NCBI GenBank assembly: GCA_033026295.1
Contig: CM065188.1
Coordinates: forward strand, 14,042,642-14,106,641
Length of the DNA: 64,000 bases
Reading direction: 5' to 3'
Origin: Channa striata
Taxonomy: Eukaryota; Chordata; Actinopteri; Anabantiformes; Channidae
Shown: positions 25,413-36,671 of the stretch, piece after piece
Layout: every line of letters begins with the position of its first letter
How positions within the stretch are numbered: the stretch's first letter is position 1
Position numbers and translations under genes: made by a program
Notes under the pieces: model-generated
Database searches by the model: none
The model's input: the letters and a program-made list of their open reading frames with translations, nothing else
What the model was told of the DNA's origin: nothing

Positions 25413-28400
25413 ATGGCTCGTCTGACTCTTTCCCTCCTTTTGCTGTGTGTCTGTGAGTAGTCATCTGTCATGCAGTGAAATGTACATTTCTGAATGCTAG
25501 TGTTGCTCGTCTCACTTTCTGCAATCAATACGAATGTCTGTTTAATTGTTTGGGGAATAATAATCATTATTATTAGTATTAATTAACAATACATTTAATT
25601 AAAGTCCTCAAAAACTGTACTTAAGTAAAAGTACAAATACAGAAACAAAAATGTACTTAAGTAAAAGTACCCACTGACATTTTTACTTAAGTAAAAGTAA
25701 GTAAGTATGTAATTTACATTTTGCTTAAAGTATTAAAGAAAAAGTTATCGACTACCAGTCTTGCTTAATGATTTTTGGGGGGGCATTTACTCATTAATTG
25801 AAATAATTAATAACTAAATGCTCTGCTAGCTAGATAACAAATGATGGGTTGAAGCTATTTTTTGATCTGATGCTTTTTTCAGTTTTATTTCTGCGTCACG
25901 CAGTGACAGGTACAGTCTAAGAATAAAATAGGAGACACTGATGGTAAATGTATGTGCTTCTCTTATAGCATTATTTTATTATTTGCACCTGATTTAATTT
26001 TCTTTTACACTGAATTCGGTAGTTTACGTCTAACAGTAAACAGTAGGTAGACAACACAAGACGTCAAAGGACGCACACTGACTGATGCTAATGTGTCTGA
26101 TAAGACCTAGGAAGGAGGAACTGACACTGAACCTGTGCCTGGTTTAATGAAGGATTCCTGTTTTATTATAAAATGTGTAAAACAAATAATGCTTGATTAT
26201 AACGTGTAACACAAATTTGATTAAAAATGTATTGGAATGTAAATAGCCATATGTAAATCTACTTTTGTAAAGTACAGATACGTGAAAAATGTACTTAAGT
26301 ACAGTGACAAAGTCATATGACAAATGTTCAGGAAGGGAGTTCTACAGGCGGGTTCTACAGCTGAGCGGAAAGCTCAATAGTGGGTCTGCAGGAGGTGGGG
26401 ATTGTGGGAAGTTTGCTGAGTAAGAACCTCCTTGAGGTAGGCTACAGCGTTGCCATGGATACACTGACATGCAAGCAATGCAATTTTATGTTCAAATTAT
26501 ACAAATAAATAAATAAATAAATAACTTAAAATTTAATTTGCAAACCTCATCTATTCAAGCCACTTCCCTCACATTTACCTCTGTTCTACAACTATGTTGT
26601 ATTTAGTATATTCTTCAAATACATTTTAGTTTTCCGGAAAGCATACAACAGACTGAACTGTACTGAACTTCACAGAATAGAGCAATTACTTTCTCTTCCA
26701 GGTGTCACAGTGTTGCACTGTGAAGAACGGAAACAGATGCCCCACGTGAAACTGATAGCAAGAGATGGTAATGGCAAACAGGAGACGGTCTGTGGTGGAT
26801 CTTTGATCAGCAACAAGGAGATTCTTACAGCAGCTCACTGCTGGCCTGAAGGAGGGTGGGAACGTTTCACTGATATTTCCAATTATCCCAACAAAATAAT
26901 CCAAAATCAATGCAGATGCCTACGTCTTTAATATTGGAATTATTAAAAATGTCTCTATTTGTAGGACCATGTATGCAGTTTTAGGGGATCAAGAAGTAGA
27001 AATCACGGACCAACCAAAGAAACACAACATCCATTCTACTGACATCATGATAGTGACGCTACCTACTGCCACAGAGATTAAACCCATATCTGTGCGGGAC
27101 TGTAAAGCTCCTCCTCACCCGTGAGTTATGTTTGAACATATTTGTCAGGCTGTAGCTGTTGAAATGATCCCACTGAAATAGACGCAAGCACATAATCGTT
27201 ACAGGGGATCGGTGAACATGTTACCCCCAATCTTGCCCTCCCAAATATTTATCAGTGGCTTCAAAAGCTGATAGAAAGGGTTCCAGACGTGTTAAACTGG
27301 TTTAGTGCTGTACTGAATGTAGAGGCTGTAAGCTGTACGTTCAGTACAGCACATGTCCAGGTGTGCTCACATTTGGTAAATATGACAAAATCCGCTGCTT
27401 TTTCAAACCTTAAAGGAGAAAGGAAATACAAGTAATAATAAACCTGCATCATTCACATATTGGAGCATAGTCTGAAAATGTACAAGCCTTTTGTAATGTG
27501 TTGTAAAATGAATCTATCTCAGTTTAAAAGCTCAGGTCCCCCTTAAATATGACTATGGAAGCATTCATAATGTGGTGTTTGTTAATAGCATGTTTTGCAA
27601 ATTATCACCCATATAAAGAATGTGAAAATCTTTTTTTTCAGAAACGGAAATCTAATTACAGTTTACAAATCCCCTTCTGGAAACAATCAACGTGAGATCA
27701 TTTTGCATTACTTGATTATGATGCATTTTTTACAGTTTGCCAAGACAAATTTGCAGTATATCGTGAAGCTACTTAAATACCCACAAAAATTTTATTTGGC
27801 TTAAACATATACAGTTGTTTAAGGAATGAACAATCATTTTACCCTAAAATTTCCAACCAGTTATTCTGTCATGTGCAACTGTTTCCTTCTTTCCTCTCTC
27901 TCTTTCATTCCTCACCAAACACCCATGTATCAGAAACTCTCCAGATGACAGTTGTTGACTGTAAGGAGATCAACCATGAAGGTCACCACCATGACGATCA
28001 TGACCACCATGATCATGACCACCATGATCATGACCACCATGACCATGACCACCATGATCATCACCACCATGATCATGATCACCCTGATCATGACCACCAT
28101 GATCATGACCACCATGATCATGACCACCACGACGATCATGATCACCATCACCACCATGATCATCACCACCATGATCATGACCATCACGACGATCATGATC
28201 CCCATGATCATCACCACCATGATCATCACCACCATGATCATGACCACCATGATCATGACCACCACGACGGTCATGATCACCATCACCACCATGATCATGA
28301 TAAACACTGGATCTGTGCCAAAACTGAAAAAGTCCAAATATGTAAAGTAGGTTTGCATTAACTCTAACCTTAACCCTGATTTAGAATTTTAAATGAGACA

Positions 28401-28553
28401 AAAATTATATTACACACAATTCTCTTTCAGAATGACTCTGGTGGAGGAGTGGTCCATGACAACAAGCTTTGGGGCATCATACCTCGCATTGACTCCAACT
28501 GTATTGAATCAACTGAGTTTGAATTCATAAATGTGTGTGAATATGAAGCATAG
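25413..28553 (+). CDS. Trypsin-fold pseudoprotease with His/Asp-rich insert (paralogue A)
   Basis: Six exons: 25413-25452, 26702-26855, 26965-27120, 27642-27691, 27934-28346 and 28431-28553. All have GT/AG sites and the phases match paralogues B and C. They total 936 nt, 311 residues, with no internal stop. Exon 1 encodes a signal peptide (MARLTLSLLLLCV). Exon 2 has CGGSLI and LTAAHCW (His57), exon 3 DIMIVTLP (Asp102) and exon 6 NDSGGG (Ser195). Compared with B it lacks 12 codons with the R-I-L-G-G activation site. Position 189 is Gln, 193 is Asn, the LHC cysteine is gone and a stop after CEYEA removes the terminal helix. Exon 5 is 255 nt longer than in B, all of it in a His/Asp repeat between VVDC and HWIC. 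It should be secreted. Proteolysis is unlikely; metal binding is an inference. AATAAA at 28688. Confidence 0.75.
25614..26305 (+). mobile_element. Non-autonomous DNA element in intron 1 of paralogue A
   Basis: The segment starts ACTGTACTTAAGT and ends with its exact reverse complement ACTTAAGTACAGT. The left part repeats 'tacttaagtaaaagtac' several times. This word pattern is a widespread fish interspersed repeat, probably hAT-like, though the superfamily is an inference. It encodes nothing. Confidence 0.65.
27976..28302 (+). repeat. 15-bp coding minisatellite (Asp-His-Asp-His-His)
   Basis: About 22 imperfect copies of a 15-base unit, GATCATGACCACCAT, encode D-H-D-H-H pentads with D-D-H and H-H-H variants. 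The array lies wholly inside exon 5 of paralogue A and keeps frame. The repeat also leaves other frames open on both strands (Met/Thr or Met/Val rich), which are shadows. Confidence 0.95.
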
Positions 28554-29726
28554 CTGTCAGGCTACACTGACAAAGCATTATAGACATTTGGCAATTTGCT
28601 GTTAGAAAAATTCAAAACAGCTTAGACTGTTGTTTTAGCAGTATATATTATCATAACAGAAACAAACATACAAAAAAATACAGTTGAAATAAACCACATC
28701 ATGACTGATTGCATTGATTTTATTTTATTTTTCATCGAATGCTTTTTAATAGTGGAATTTAAGTACATTTACTTTATCTGTCTGCTAATTCATACTTATA
28801 CTGCACATCCATATTATAATACATACAAATATTTGACTTTTACTCCACAGTTACATTTGTTACAAATGTGTCTAATATTCAAATCAGCATATAAGGTTGC
28901 TAATGGAAGCCCTAGCATTCAAAGCAACACTGACAGATGGACACATTACACATCAATATATATAATCCAAATTAAATAATGTCCACTTTTAAACAATACT
29001 TTTATTTTTGATGTTTTTTTTGCGGGGGGCTAGAACCATTTACAAGTGAGATTATGAATGCAGTCATATCAGATTAAGCAGCTTAAGCATATCATGTCAA
29101 GCAGGTTATTCTGAGAAAGAAAATCTGAGATTCAATGGAGGACTTCTGAATCAAGGCTCTTGGGCAGAAACTAAAGAATGAAAGCTTGTTATGTTAATGG
29201 CACTGTTCTGTGCAGAAGCTCTACTTAATGATTTATTCATCTACAACTACAGAACATGCGGATATATGTGCATGTGTATATGGATATAAGGAACATAATG
29301 AATGGACAATAAAACGTGAAATAACCAACTCTAAGTGAACAGACGCATGAGCATCAATAGTTAAGGTTATGGTGATTTTGGGAGAGGAGAAAGGAATCAG
29401 ATATAACTTACCTCTAAGTAACGTGAAAAGTAATTTTATAAAGGCTCAATTTAGCTACCGACTAATTTGGACACCAGACTCTCATAGAAGTAAACGAAAC
29501 GTTGCCTTGCTGGGACGCTGCGAGGTTCTTCTGCCAATTTAGGCTGTGAGTTGGTAACGGTCCTGGCTGAGCAAGGATCGCCGTCTTGTTCTTATAACGG
29601 GCGTTTCTTATACCAGAGCAGAGGTTCATCACCCTGTTTCAACCGAGTTTTTCCAGCCCACAGAAGTGTGCGTTGGTCAGTTTGCAGACCTGGTTACAGT
29701 GATACCATTTGGGTCTATCGTGCTGG
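28554..29726. other. Region between paralogue A and its partial duplicate
   Basis: Contains the presumed 3' UTR of paralogue A with AATAAA at 28688-28693. No other gene was recognised. The sequence just before 29727 has an open frame but no resemblance I can name. Confidence 0.5.
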
Positions 29727-30027
29727 TGTCCAGTGCTGTGTCGAACAGAGGACGGAAACAGATGCCCCACGTGAAATTGATGGCAAGAGATGGTAATGGC
29801 AAACAGGAGATGGTCTGTGGTGGATCTTTGATCACCAGCAAGGAGATTCTTACAGCAGCTCACTGCTGGCCTGAAGGAAGGTGGGAAATTTCCAATCATC
29901 CCAACACAATAATGCGAAATCCATACAGATGCCTTCGTCTTTAATATTGGAATTATTAAAAATGTCTCCATTTTGTGAGTTATGTTTTTCTAGGGTTCCA
30001 GACGTGTTAAACTGGTTTAGTGCTGTA
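29727..30027 (+). pseudogene. Duplicated exon 2 fragment of paralogue A
   Basis: Bases 29727-29968 copy exon 2 plus intron 2 of paralogue A (26702-26960). Over about 136 exon bases from ACGGAAACAG I count about six differences. The frame MPHVKLMARDGNGKQ through LTAAHCWPEG is intact, but the AG acceptor is changed to TG and a 12-base piece after the donor is lost. The copy then jumps to GTGAGTTATG (matching 27121) and to GGGTTCCAGACGTG (matching 27277), so the whole of exon 3 is missing. No other protease exons follow. It is a recent, internally deleted duplicate without a usable gene. Confidence 0.85.
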
Positions 30028-30071
30028 GTGCAGACATGTTACCAGTAGACTGTTTGCAGGAGGTGCAAAGC

Positions 30072-30760
30072 AGGAATGGCAGTAGACAGGTTGGCAGACA
30101 AGTGGCAGCTCAGCGGGCAGGTTCCAGTAGACCGGTTAGCATACAAATAGTAATTTAACAGGCAGGTTTACTTGTAGACAGGTGAACAGGCAAGCAGAGA
30201 ACCAAGGTCCAAAATGTAATACAGGAAAGTAGCTGGAAAGCTCCCTGTGGTGCTATAGAGCAGTCATAAGAAGAGACGATCTGACAGAGAGCTGTGGTGA
30301 AGGCCAGGTATAAACAGGCAAAAACAGTCCAGGCAAGTGATTGGTGGTGAAGTTGGCAGAGTAACCAGGACGTGAAGAACAGGACGTGAAGAACATGGGC
30401 AACAAAATAAGAGTCCAGGAGAGGAAGTGGAGGTGAGAGGCTGAGTCATGACAAGAGGAGAGAGGACGCTGCCTTGGGGGGTTCCAGTGCCTGACCCTGA
30501 TTGGTTTCACCTGTTCCCCCTCACTATTTAGACCTCACCTTCACCACAGCTTCCAGCCAGATTGCCTCTTCTCATGACTGCTCTACAGAAGTACAGGGAG
30601 CTTTCTAGCCATCTTGGCATTATTTTTTTGGACCTTGGTACTCTGTTTGCCTGCCTACCGGTAAACCTGCCTGTTAAGTTACTACTTGTATGTTAACCTG
30701 CCTACTGAAACTTGCCCGCTGAGCTGCCACTTGCTTGCAAACCTGTCTACTGCCATTTCT
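30072..30760. repeat. Large fold-back inverted repeat
   Basis: Left arm 30072-30305 and right arm 30534-30760 are diverged reverse complements. Shared words include 'ggcagtagacaggtt', 'gtggcagctcagcgggca', 'taacaggcaggttta', 'accaaggtccaaaa', 'gaaagctccctgt', 'tagagcagtcat' and 'agctgtggtgaagg'. The spacer is about 228 bases. Within each arm, motifs like 'gacaggttggcaga' recur every 20-25 bases, hinting at a short internal tandem. No coding capacity. It may be a fold-back/MITE-like element or an inverted duplication. Confidence 0.8.
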
Positions 30761-33061
30761 GAATGCCACTCTGGACCTGTTTCCTGTACTCTGGTTTCCC
30801 TGCTGACCTGTCTACCAGACTCAGGGTGGGCGGCCATCTGCCTTGACCGGTTGGGCTGAGTGGAAAGTGGAGGGAGACAAAAGAAAAGACCAACAAAAAC
30901 ATGGAAACACATTTAAAAACTACCTGTGGTCTTGAGGTTGGTCTTTTAATCAGTTTCATTAGTAATTTAATACATGTTTTCCTTTCACAAAAAAGGGTAG
31001 AATGTTCTATTTAAAATACACTCCACAGATATCGATCATGGATATTACTGGACACATTCTAGGCTTCATAGGATCGGGTTAAAAAAAGATTACAAATGTT
31101 ACAAATGGAGACAGAACTAAAATCCCACAATTATTAAACAGTCTGTTCATTGTGAAGGTAGGGGATGCTACAACAACTATACTGATGAATGTAAAGAATG
31201 AATGAAAATATTAGAAAGGCCTCTTATGAGAAAGTGTTAGAAAGAATGGAAGGAGAACATAAGGTAAAAAAAAATGTGGGATACATGTTGGCATCATGGT
31301 TTAAATTACTGAGCAGAATATGGTTTTACTTTAGAGGCTCTCATACCCTCATGTCACATTATAATAATTAATCTTGGGTTTTCTTTTACCTGTACAGTAA
31401 TTTGTATACTCCTTTCGCTCATCTCTTCCTGATTGGTTCATTCTTTCTCTTGTTTGTTTTTGTCTCCTCTCCCCTCATAAATTTCACCTTACCCATCTTA
31501 TCAGTGGACAGAATTCAAAGTACTTTGCGCACACAAAAGGACAAAGAACAGAGGAACACCATCATCTAGTTTTATGAAGTCTTACCATTGTCCATAGTCC
31601 TTCCAAACACAACAGGCTGATGTTATTATTATCAAAGCTTAAACTGAATTTCCTTTGTGAACCTTCACATCAATCATCTCCGTCTGATCACACAGAGCTG
31701 GTGAAGCCTCACGCTGCACTTCCACACACACATGCGCAGCTGTGGCCCAATGAAGCTTATTGGCTTATTAAAATGATAAAGTTGTAGGTTATTATAGTTA
31801 CAATGAGGGTAGTTTGATATAATAATGATGAATTTAATATTATAATGAGATACTATTGATATAATATTGAGAAATGTCTGATGGAAATGTATGAAAAAAG
31901 TACACGTAGCCTTCAAAGAACATGCATGTCTGTCACAACGTGTAGAAAAACTGATAACCTGCATGATACACTGAGGTGTATGAATGAAAAGATTCAGTTA
32001 AACATTTACTGCTGAACAGATATGATCCAGAAGAACATTCAGCCCTAAAACATTCGGCTGAGATAACTTAATGTTAGCTCCTTTGTGTCAATGCAAAGTT
32101 AAGATTAAACACAAAATAATGAGAGGTTTTTTCATCTTTGTAAAAGTAGAAATAATGGCAGGTGTCCCGAATAAAATGGTCAGTGAGTGTAGTTTACTAT
32201 AATATATAAGACCGATATTACTGATATTCGGGATGCACTGTATTGAAAAAGTTACCTGTCGTCTTACATAATGTGTAGAGGTTTTGTTTAGTACAGCGTG
32301 TCTAGCTGTAGAAAAATGTGTATAATATGTAACTACTAAATCACGATTAGGAAGTGCAGCCCGCTGTCCACACATGCAGATATGATGTAAGTTTATCTTT
32401 GTGTTATATTTGACTAATATAAACCACAAGACATCCCCTGTTTAAATAACTGCCTCCCAAGAAACTTCATCTCACTAAATGTGATGACAGAAAGGTAAAA
32501 ATAAAGGTGAAAAATTAAAATGTGTTTTATATATATATATATATATAAATATATATATAGCCTTTTACAATATGGAAAAGAATAATATAATTGTACATAC
32601 AGTACAAAATGTGTGTTAATTCACCCAGTCTCACATGTATCAGTGGCAATTACTACAATTTCAATTCAGTTTTATTTGTTTAAAAAATGACAAAGTCACG
32701 TCAAGGCACTTTACATTGTAAGACCTAAAAAAATACCCCAAGAAACAACCCTCAGTCAAATCAGCACCTGAAAACCAAATCTCCAGGTCGCATTATAAAG
32801 AACTGGGACGTGTATCAAGTGAAAGAGTTCGATCCAGATGTGTGAAGGACATATCTGGACATATCATAACTTCATTGGACGTCCCAAGAGGCTTTAAAAT
32901 TTCACAAATTAAAATAGAACTAATGACTCCCACTGTGTGTCTTTGTTCTAAACTGGACCGTGAATTTTTTCCTATCGTACAGATGATTAGAAAGAACAAA
33001 TGTTCAGTTTGTGGGACACTGCTGTTCTCTTAAAGGAAATGTCTGAAAACGGTAAGTGACT
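30761..33061. other. Intergenic region upstream of paralogue B
   Basis: No gene recognised. Contents are a single MITE tip at 32158-32191, a TA tract at about 32527-32559, and a repeat fragment at about 32657-32755 with the words 'caattcagttttatttgt' and 'caaggcactttacattgtaagac' that are common in fish interspersed repeats. Confidence 0.5.
32158..32191 (+). mobile_element. Solo MITE end
   Basis: GGCAGGTGTCCCGAATAAAATGGTCAGTGAGTGTA-like sequence matches the right tip of the MITE at 10829-11186 with a few changes. The rest of an element was not found on its left. Confidence 0.55.
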
Positions 33062-33214
33062 AAACTTTGCATAAATACGAGACACTCTGCAGCCAATGGG
33101 GTCTCGTGGATAAATGCCAACACGCTGATTGGTGGCTCCATGACCAACAGGACAGTGCAAAGAGAATTTAAACAGCACCGCTGAGGACATGAGGACAGAA
33201 GCTGCGAGAAGACG
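33062..33214 (+). promoter_or_regulatory. Promoter region of protease paralogue B
   Basis: AAACTTTGCATAAATA at 33062-33077 is shared exactly with paralogue A. GCTGATTGGTGG at 33124-33135, a reverse CCAAT box, is shared exactly with paralogue C (41761-41772) at nearly the same distance from the start (91 and 87 bases). An AATTTAAA element lies near 33168. Exact conservation in otherwise diverged flanks suggests common regulation. Confidence 0.55.
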
Positions 33215-36200
33215 ATGGCTCGTCTGGTACTTCTTCTTCTGCTGTGGGTCGGTGAGTCCGGAACTATTTTTTACATTTCTAAAATACAATTGAATCGAAA
33301 TATTTCATGCATTTTGTATTTTAGAATGTGTGTATAAATATTCAGTTTTAATGTTTTGTAAATGTGACCAGGTTATGCTTGCTCTATAAATCTTATAGTT
33401 TAATACAGTATATAATAATATATTTTGAAATGTGATGGTTCATTTTATATTTTAATATAATCACTATTTTTGCTCTAACGGTTTGTGTATTTATCACTAC
33501 GTTAAGAAATGGTTTAGTCTATTTGTTTGAGTTGCTATTGTGTCTTTTTAGCCAGAGCTTGTTTAACATTTAGTGGTAAATGTCTAATTATTTTTGGTGA
33601 TTTCTGTATCTAAAAATCAACATTTGGAAGTTTTCTGTTGTGTTCTTCTGTTGAGCTCTCAGCTGTTTGTCAGCTGACTGTGTTGTTCTGCAGAGGGTTG
33701 AAACAACCAGGCCGAACTCAAAGTTAAAACTTACGACAGACAACTTTATTTTTCAGCTGTCACAGTGAGCGAAGGGCTGAATCTGCAGAAGAGAATCCTC
33801 GGAGGTAAAGAGTGTGGAAAAACTGAGCGTCTCTACCATGTGCTACTATTAAAAAAAATTGGAACAGATTATTTTTTTGGCTGTGGTGGCTCTCTGATCA
33901 GCGACCAGTGGATTCTGACAGCAGCTCACTTCTGGGATGATAAAGGGTGAGAAAAACACACATTCCTCAAATCATCGTTAACGTCTGCAAAACATTAAGT
34001 GCATTTCTCAAAACAATTCATGCAAACAGAACCTCACATCCTGTAAAAGCTGCTCGGATCCTCCATTTATGTTTTAACAGTGAAGTGAAGCTATAGCTGA
34101 GGTTTGTGTGTGAGGACAGTGATTTCATATGTATATTTTAAACAGTACAAAGTTAGCACAGGTACAAGTTGATACTCTGTGTGCGTACGTCACGTCTTTT
34201 GAAGCACTAATTTCCTTGTTCTTCTATTGTCAGACATTGTAACACTGAGCTGTGTCCATCTGTATGTGTCAGCAAAGTGAAAGGTTCATGACATGCACCT
34301 TTTATCAAATGCATAAACGTTTGAGAGGCAGGACTAAAGAACGGAGAACCACTATAACACATTTTGAATACAAAGACACATGAAAAATTGCTCATGTGAT
34401 GTGGAGAAGTGACTACAGAGAAGTTTTATGATTTCCATTTCTGATCAGAGAAATGTACTGAAGTGAGAAACGTTATTATCTTCAATGCTATAGGTCAAAT
34501 TCGATTTGAACCAGTCAGTCATAATGTTTCTAGACAGAATGATACGTAGATAGATATCAACTCCAAACTTTTATAATGAATTGTATAATATTAATACTGG
34601 ATATATATCTACTTACAGGACTATGGAAGCCTTTTTAGGAGTACATCCAGGTCAAGCAGTAAAAAGTCAGATAATAAGACATGAGATCTTTAAGGAGACA
34701 GGAAACAACAGGATCCATGACCTAATGCTGCTGAAGCTTCCGAACCCAACGAACTACCCACATGTAAAACTTCCTACTAAAGATGAGTGTAAAAATCTAC
34801 AGCAAAAGTGAGTAAAGATTTACTGATGTTTCTTTTGTTTGTTCTTTTATGAAAAAATATAACATAAGACTCTAAATTTCAATTAAAATATTATGTGTTT
34901 TCAGCATTTATATTTGCAAGTTTTGTGTTTACCCACATGTTGCTATAGTATATTGCCGACTGTGTGAAAGAAACAGCACAATTTGAACGGCAGTGGCCAC
35001 TCAAGCTCACACATTCTCCCTTATTGGTGCGAGTGATATAAACAAAATCATAAAAACATACTTATCTGTTAAGTTAGATTTTCTTCAATGTGAAGCATTA
35101 AATATCAATGAAAGGAAACCATTAAACGGGTGTGGAAAAGTAGAGAACCTGACCAGTCCTGGTTGCTCACAAGTGAATCAAACATTAGATATATTCATAC
35201 TGTATTTATGGTAAATGTTTTAGATATAAGTAAGTTCAGAATAAGTATTTAAAGTCAAATATCCGTGAAAGTGGGATTAAATTTTTTAATTCATCATGAA
35301 CATGGAAAAAGTCTCGACATGTGTAAAGCTAATTATAGGAAACTGAAAAATCAGTGTGATCTAATTATTGATGATTGTTTCTTAACAATCTCTTAAGCCC
35401 ATTTTAACTGGTGTTAATAAAAATATTCTAATGACTGAAAAATTCCAAAACAAAGTAACATTTTCATTTGCTGTATTTTTTAATTTTATTTGATTTTTGT
35501 CAGTTTCAAGTTTTTTTAAAGAATGTTGTGTGTATTTCTATAGAGGTAATATTGTTTATGTCTATATGTTCTTTCTTTGTCATTCAAAGTACTGAAACAT
35601 TTTCTCCTATTGACATCATTTTCACTTAAATGTTTAAGAGTTCACACTGTGTGCAGCATTTTATACTTTAAATCCATGCACCAGTTTTTCATTTTACCTA
35701 CACCTTTAAAAAACTGTTGTAAAATTGGTTACTTTTTGTTTTTTTAGCCTCCAAATTGCAGGGCACGGTGATACTACTACACTCCCCGGACAACAAAAAA
35801 GTGAGTTGCCAACATTAATGATACAGTTAAAAGTTAATGTAAAAAGGTTTATGTTTCATTTAAAAATTATTTTGTATTCAATTATATAAAGTAATATGTG
35901 CCTTTTTGATGATAAACCCAATATGTGTGTGTATTTAATAAAACAATGTCTTTATGCAACGTGTTCATTATAAATATTTAAAGTGAACGTATCAAGCACC
36001 ATTCCAGGTTTCTTTACTTCCTTTAGTGTTTTTTATTAAAGTAATATCAGGGGCAACACACCTAGTAACAAAGGTTTTTTCTGACCTTACTTTTAAAAAG
36101 AACAAGCCACAGTGCAAATAAATAAATAAAAAACCCTTTACTTGCAATAAAAAATTGGGGATTTATTAACCAACAGAAGTCAAGTTCTATAAAGTAGTAT

Positions 36201-36671
36201 AATGAGGTTTTGTCTTTGTGTGATACATTTTTCATCCTACAAAGTCTTTTCCATTCTTTCTTTAGAGGTCGGTGAATCACAACCTCTCCATTGTGCAAAT
36301 GTTGGTGTTGTTGACTGTTCAGGGCTTCAAAACGACATGAAAACAAATTACCCACAGTTCTATGCAAAGTATGAGTATCAGCATTGGTTCTGTGGTGAAG
36401 CTCCAGGAGTGGATCAATGTCCTGTGAGTTGGTTTTTAACCCTGGAAATTTTGACAATTTGCAGAAGTTTCAGTGCTTTAATAATTGTGACACATTAAAA
36501 CATTATAATTCTCTCTTGCAGGGGGACTCTGGTGGAGGAGTGGTGCACGGCAACACCATTTACGGGGTCATGGCTTTCTCCAATGATCAGGCATGTGCCA
36601 AACCAGCTGGTTACATGAACATCTGTCATCAAGAATATTTAGACTGGATCACGAAGACTATTACCACATAA
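33215..36671 (+). CDS. Trypsin-like serine protease, S1A (paralogue B)
   Basis: Six exons: 33215-33251, 33757-33946, 34619-34807, 35748-35800, 36266-36423 and 36522-36671. They total 777 nt, 258 residues, all phases consistent. MARLVLLLLLWVAV is a signal peptide. QKR|ILGG is the activation cleavage site, so the zymogen would be cut by a trypsin-like enzyme. The triad is His in LTAAHFW, Asp in IHDLMLLKLP and Ser in GDSGGG. Asp six residues before Ser (DQCPGDS) predicts cleavage after Arg/Lys. Oddities: the residue after the active His is Phe instead of the near-universal Cys58, leaving Cys42 (GCGGS) without its partner, and Pro198 of GDSGGP is Gly. It is secreted. It most resembles teleost anionic-trypsin-like proteins; an exact orthologue cannot be named. 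It is the best candidate for an active enzyme in the cluster. Confidence 0.85.

Noticed and set aside
27930..28358. Met/Val-rich minus-strand and Met/Thr-rich plus-strand frames over the His/Asp array
   Set aside because: Shadow frames of a 15-bp repeat without stops. Only the His/Asp frame connects to flanking protease exons in phase.
29551..29726. Open frame just upstream of the exon 2 duplicate as a new first exon of a chimeric gene
   Set aside because: No signal peptide, and the acceptor is destroyed in the duplicate. No downstream protease exons follow.
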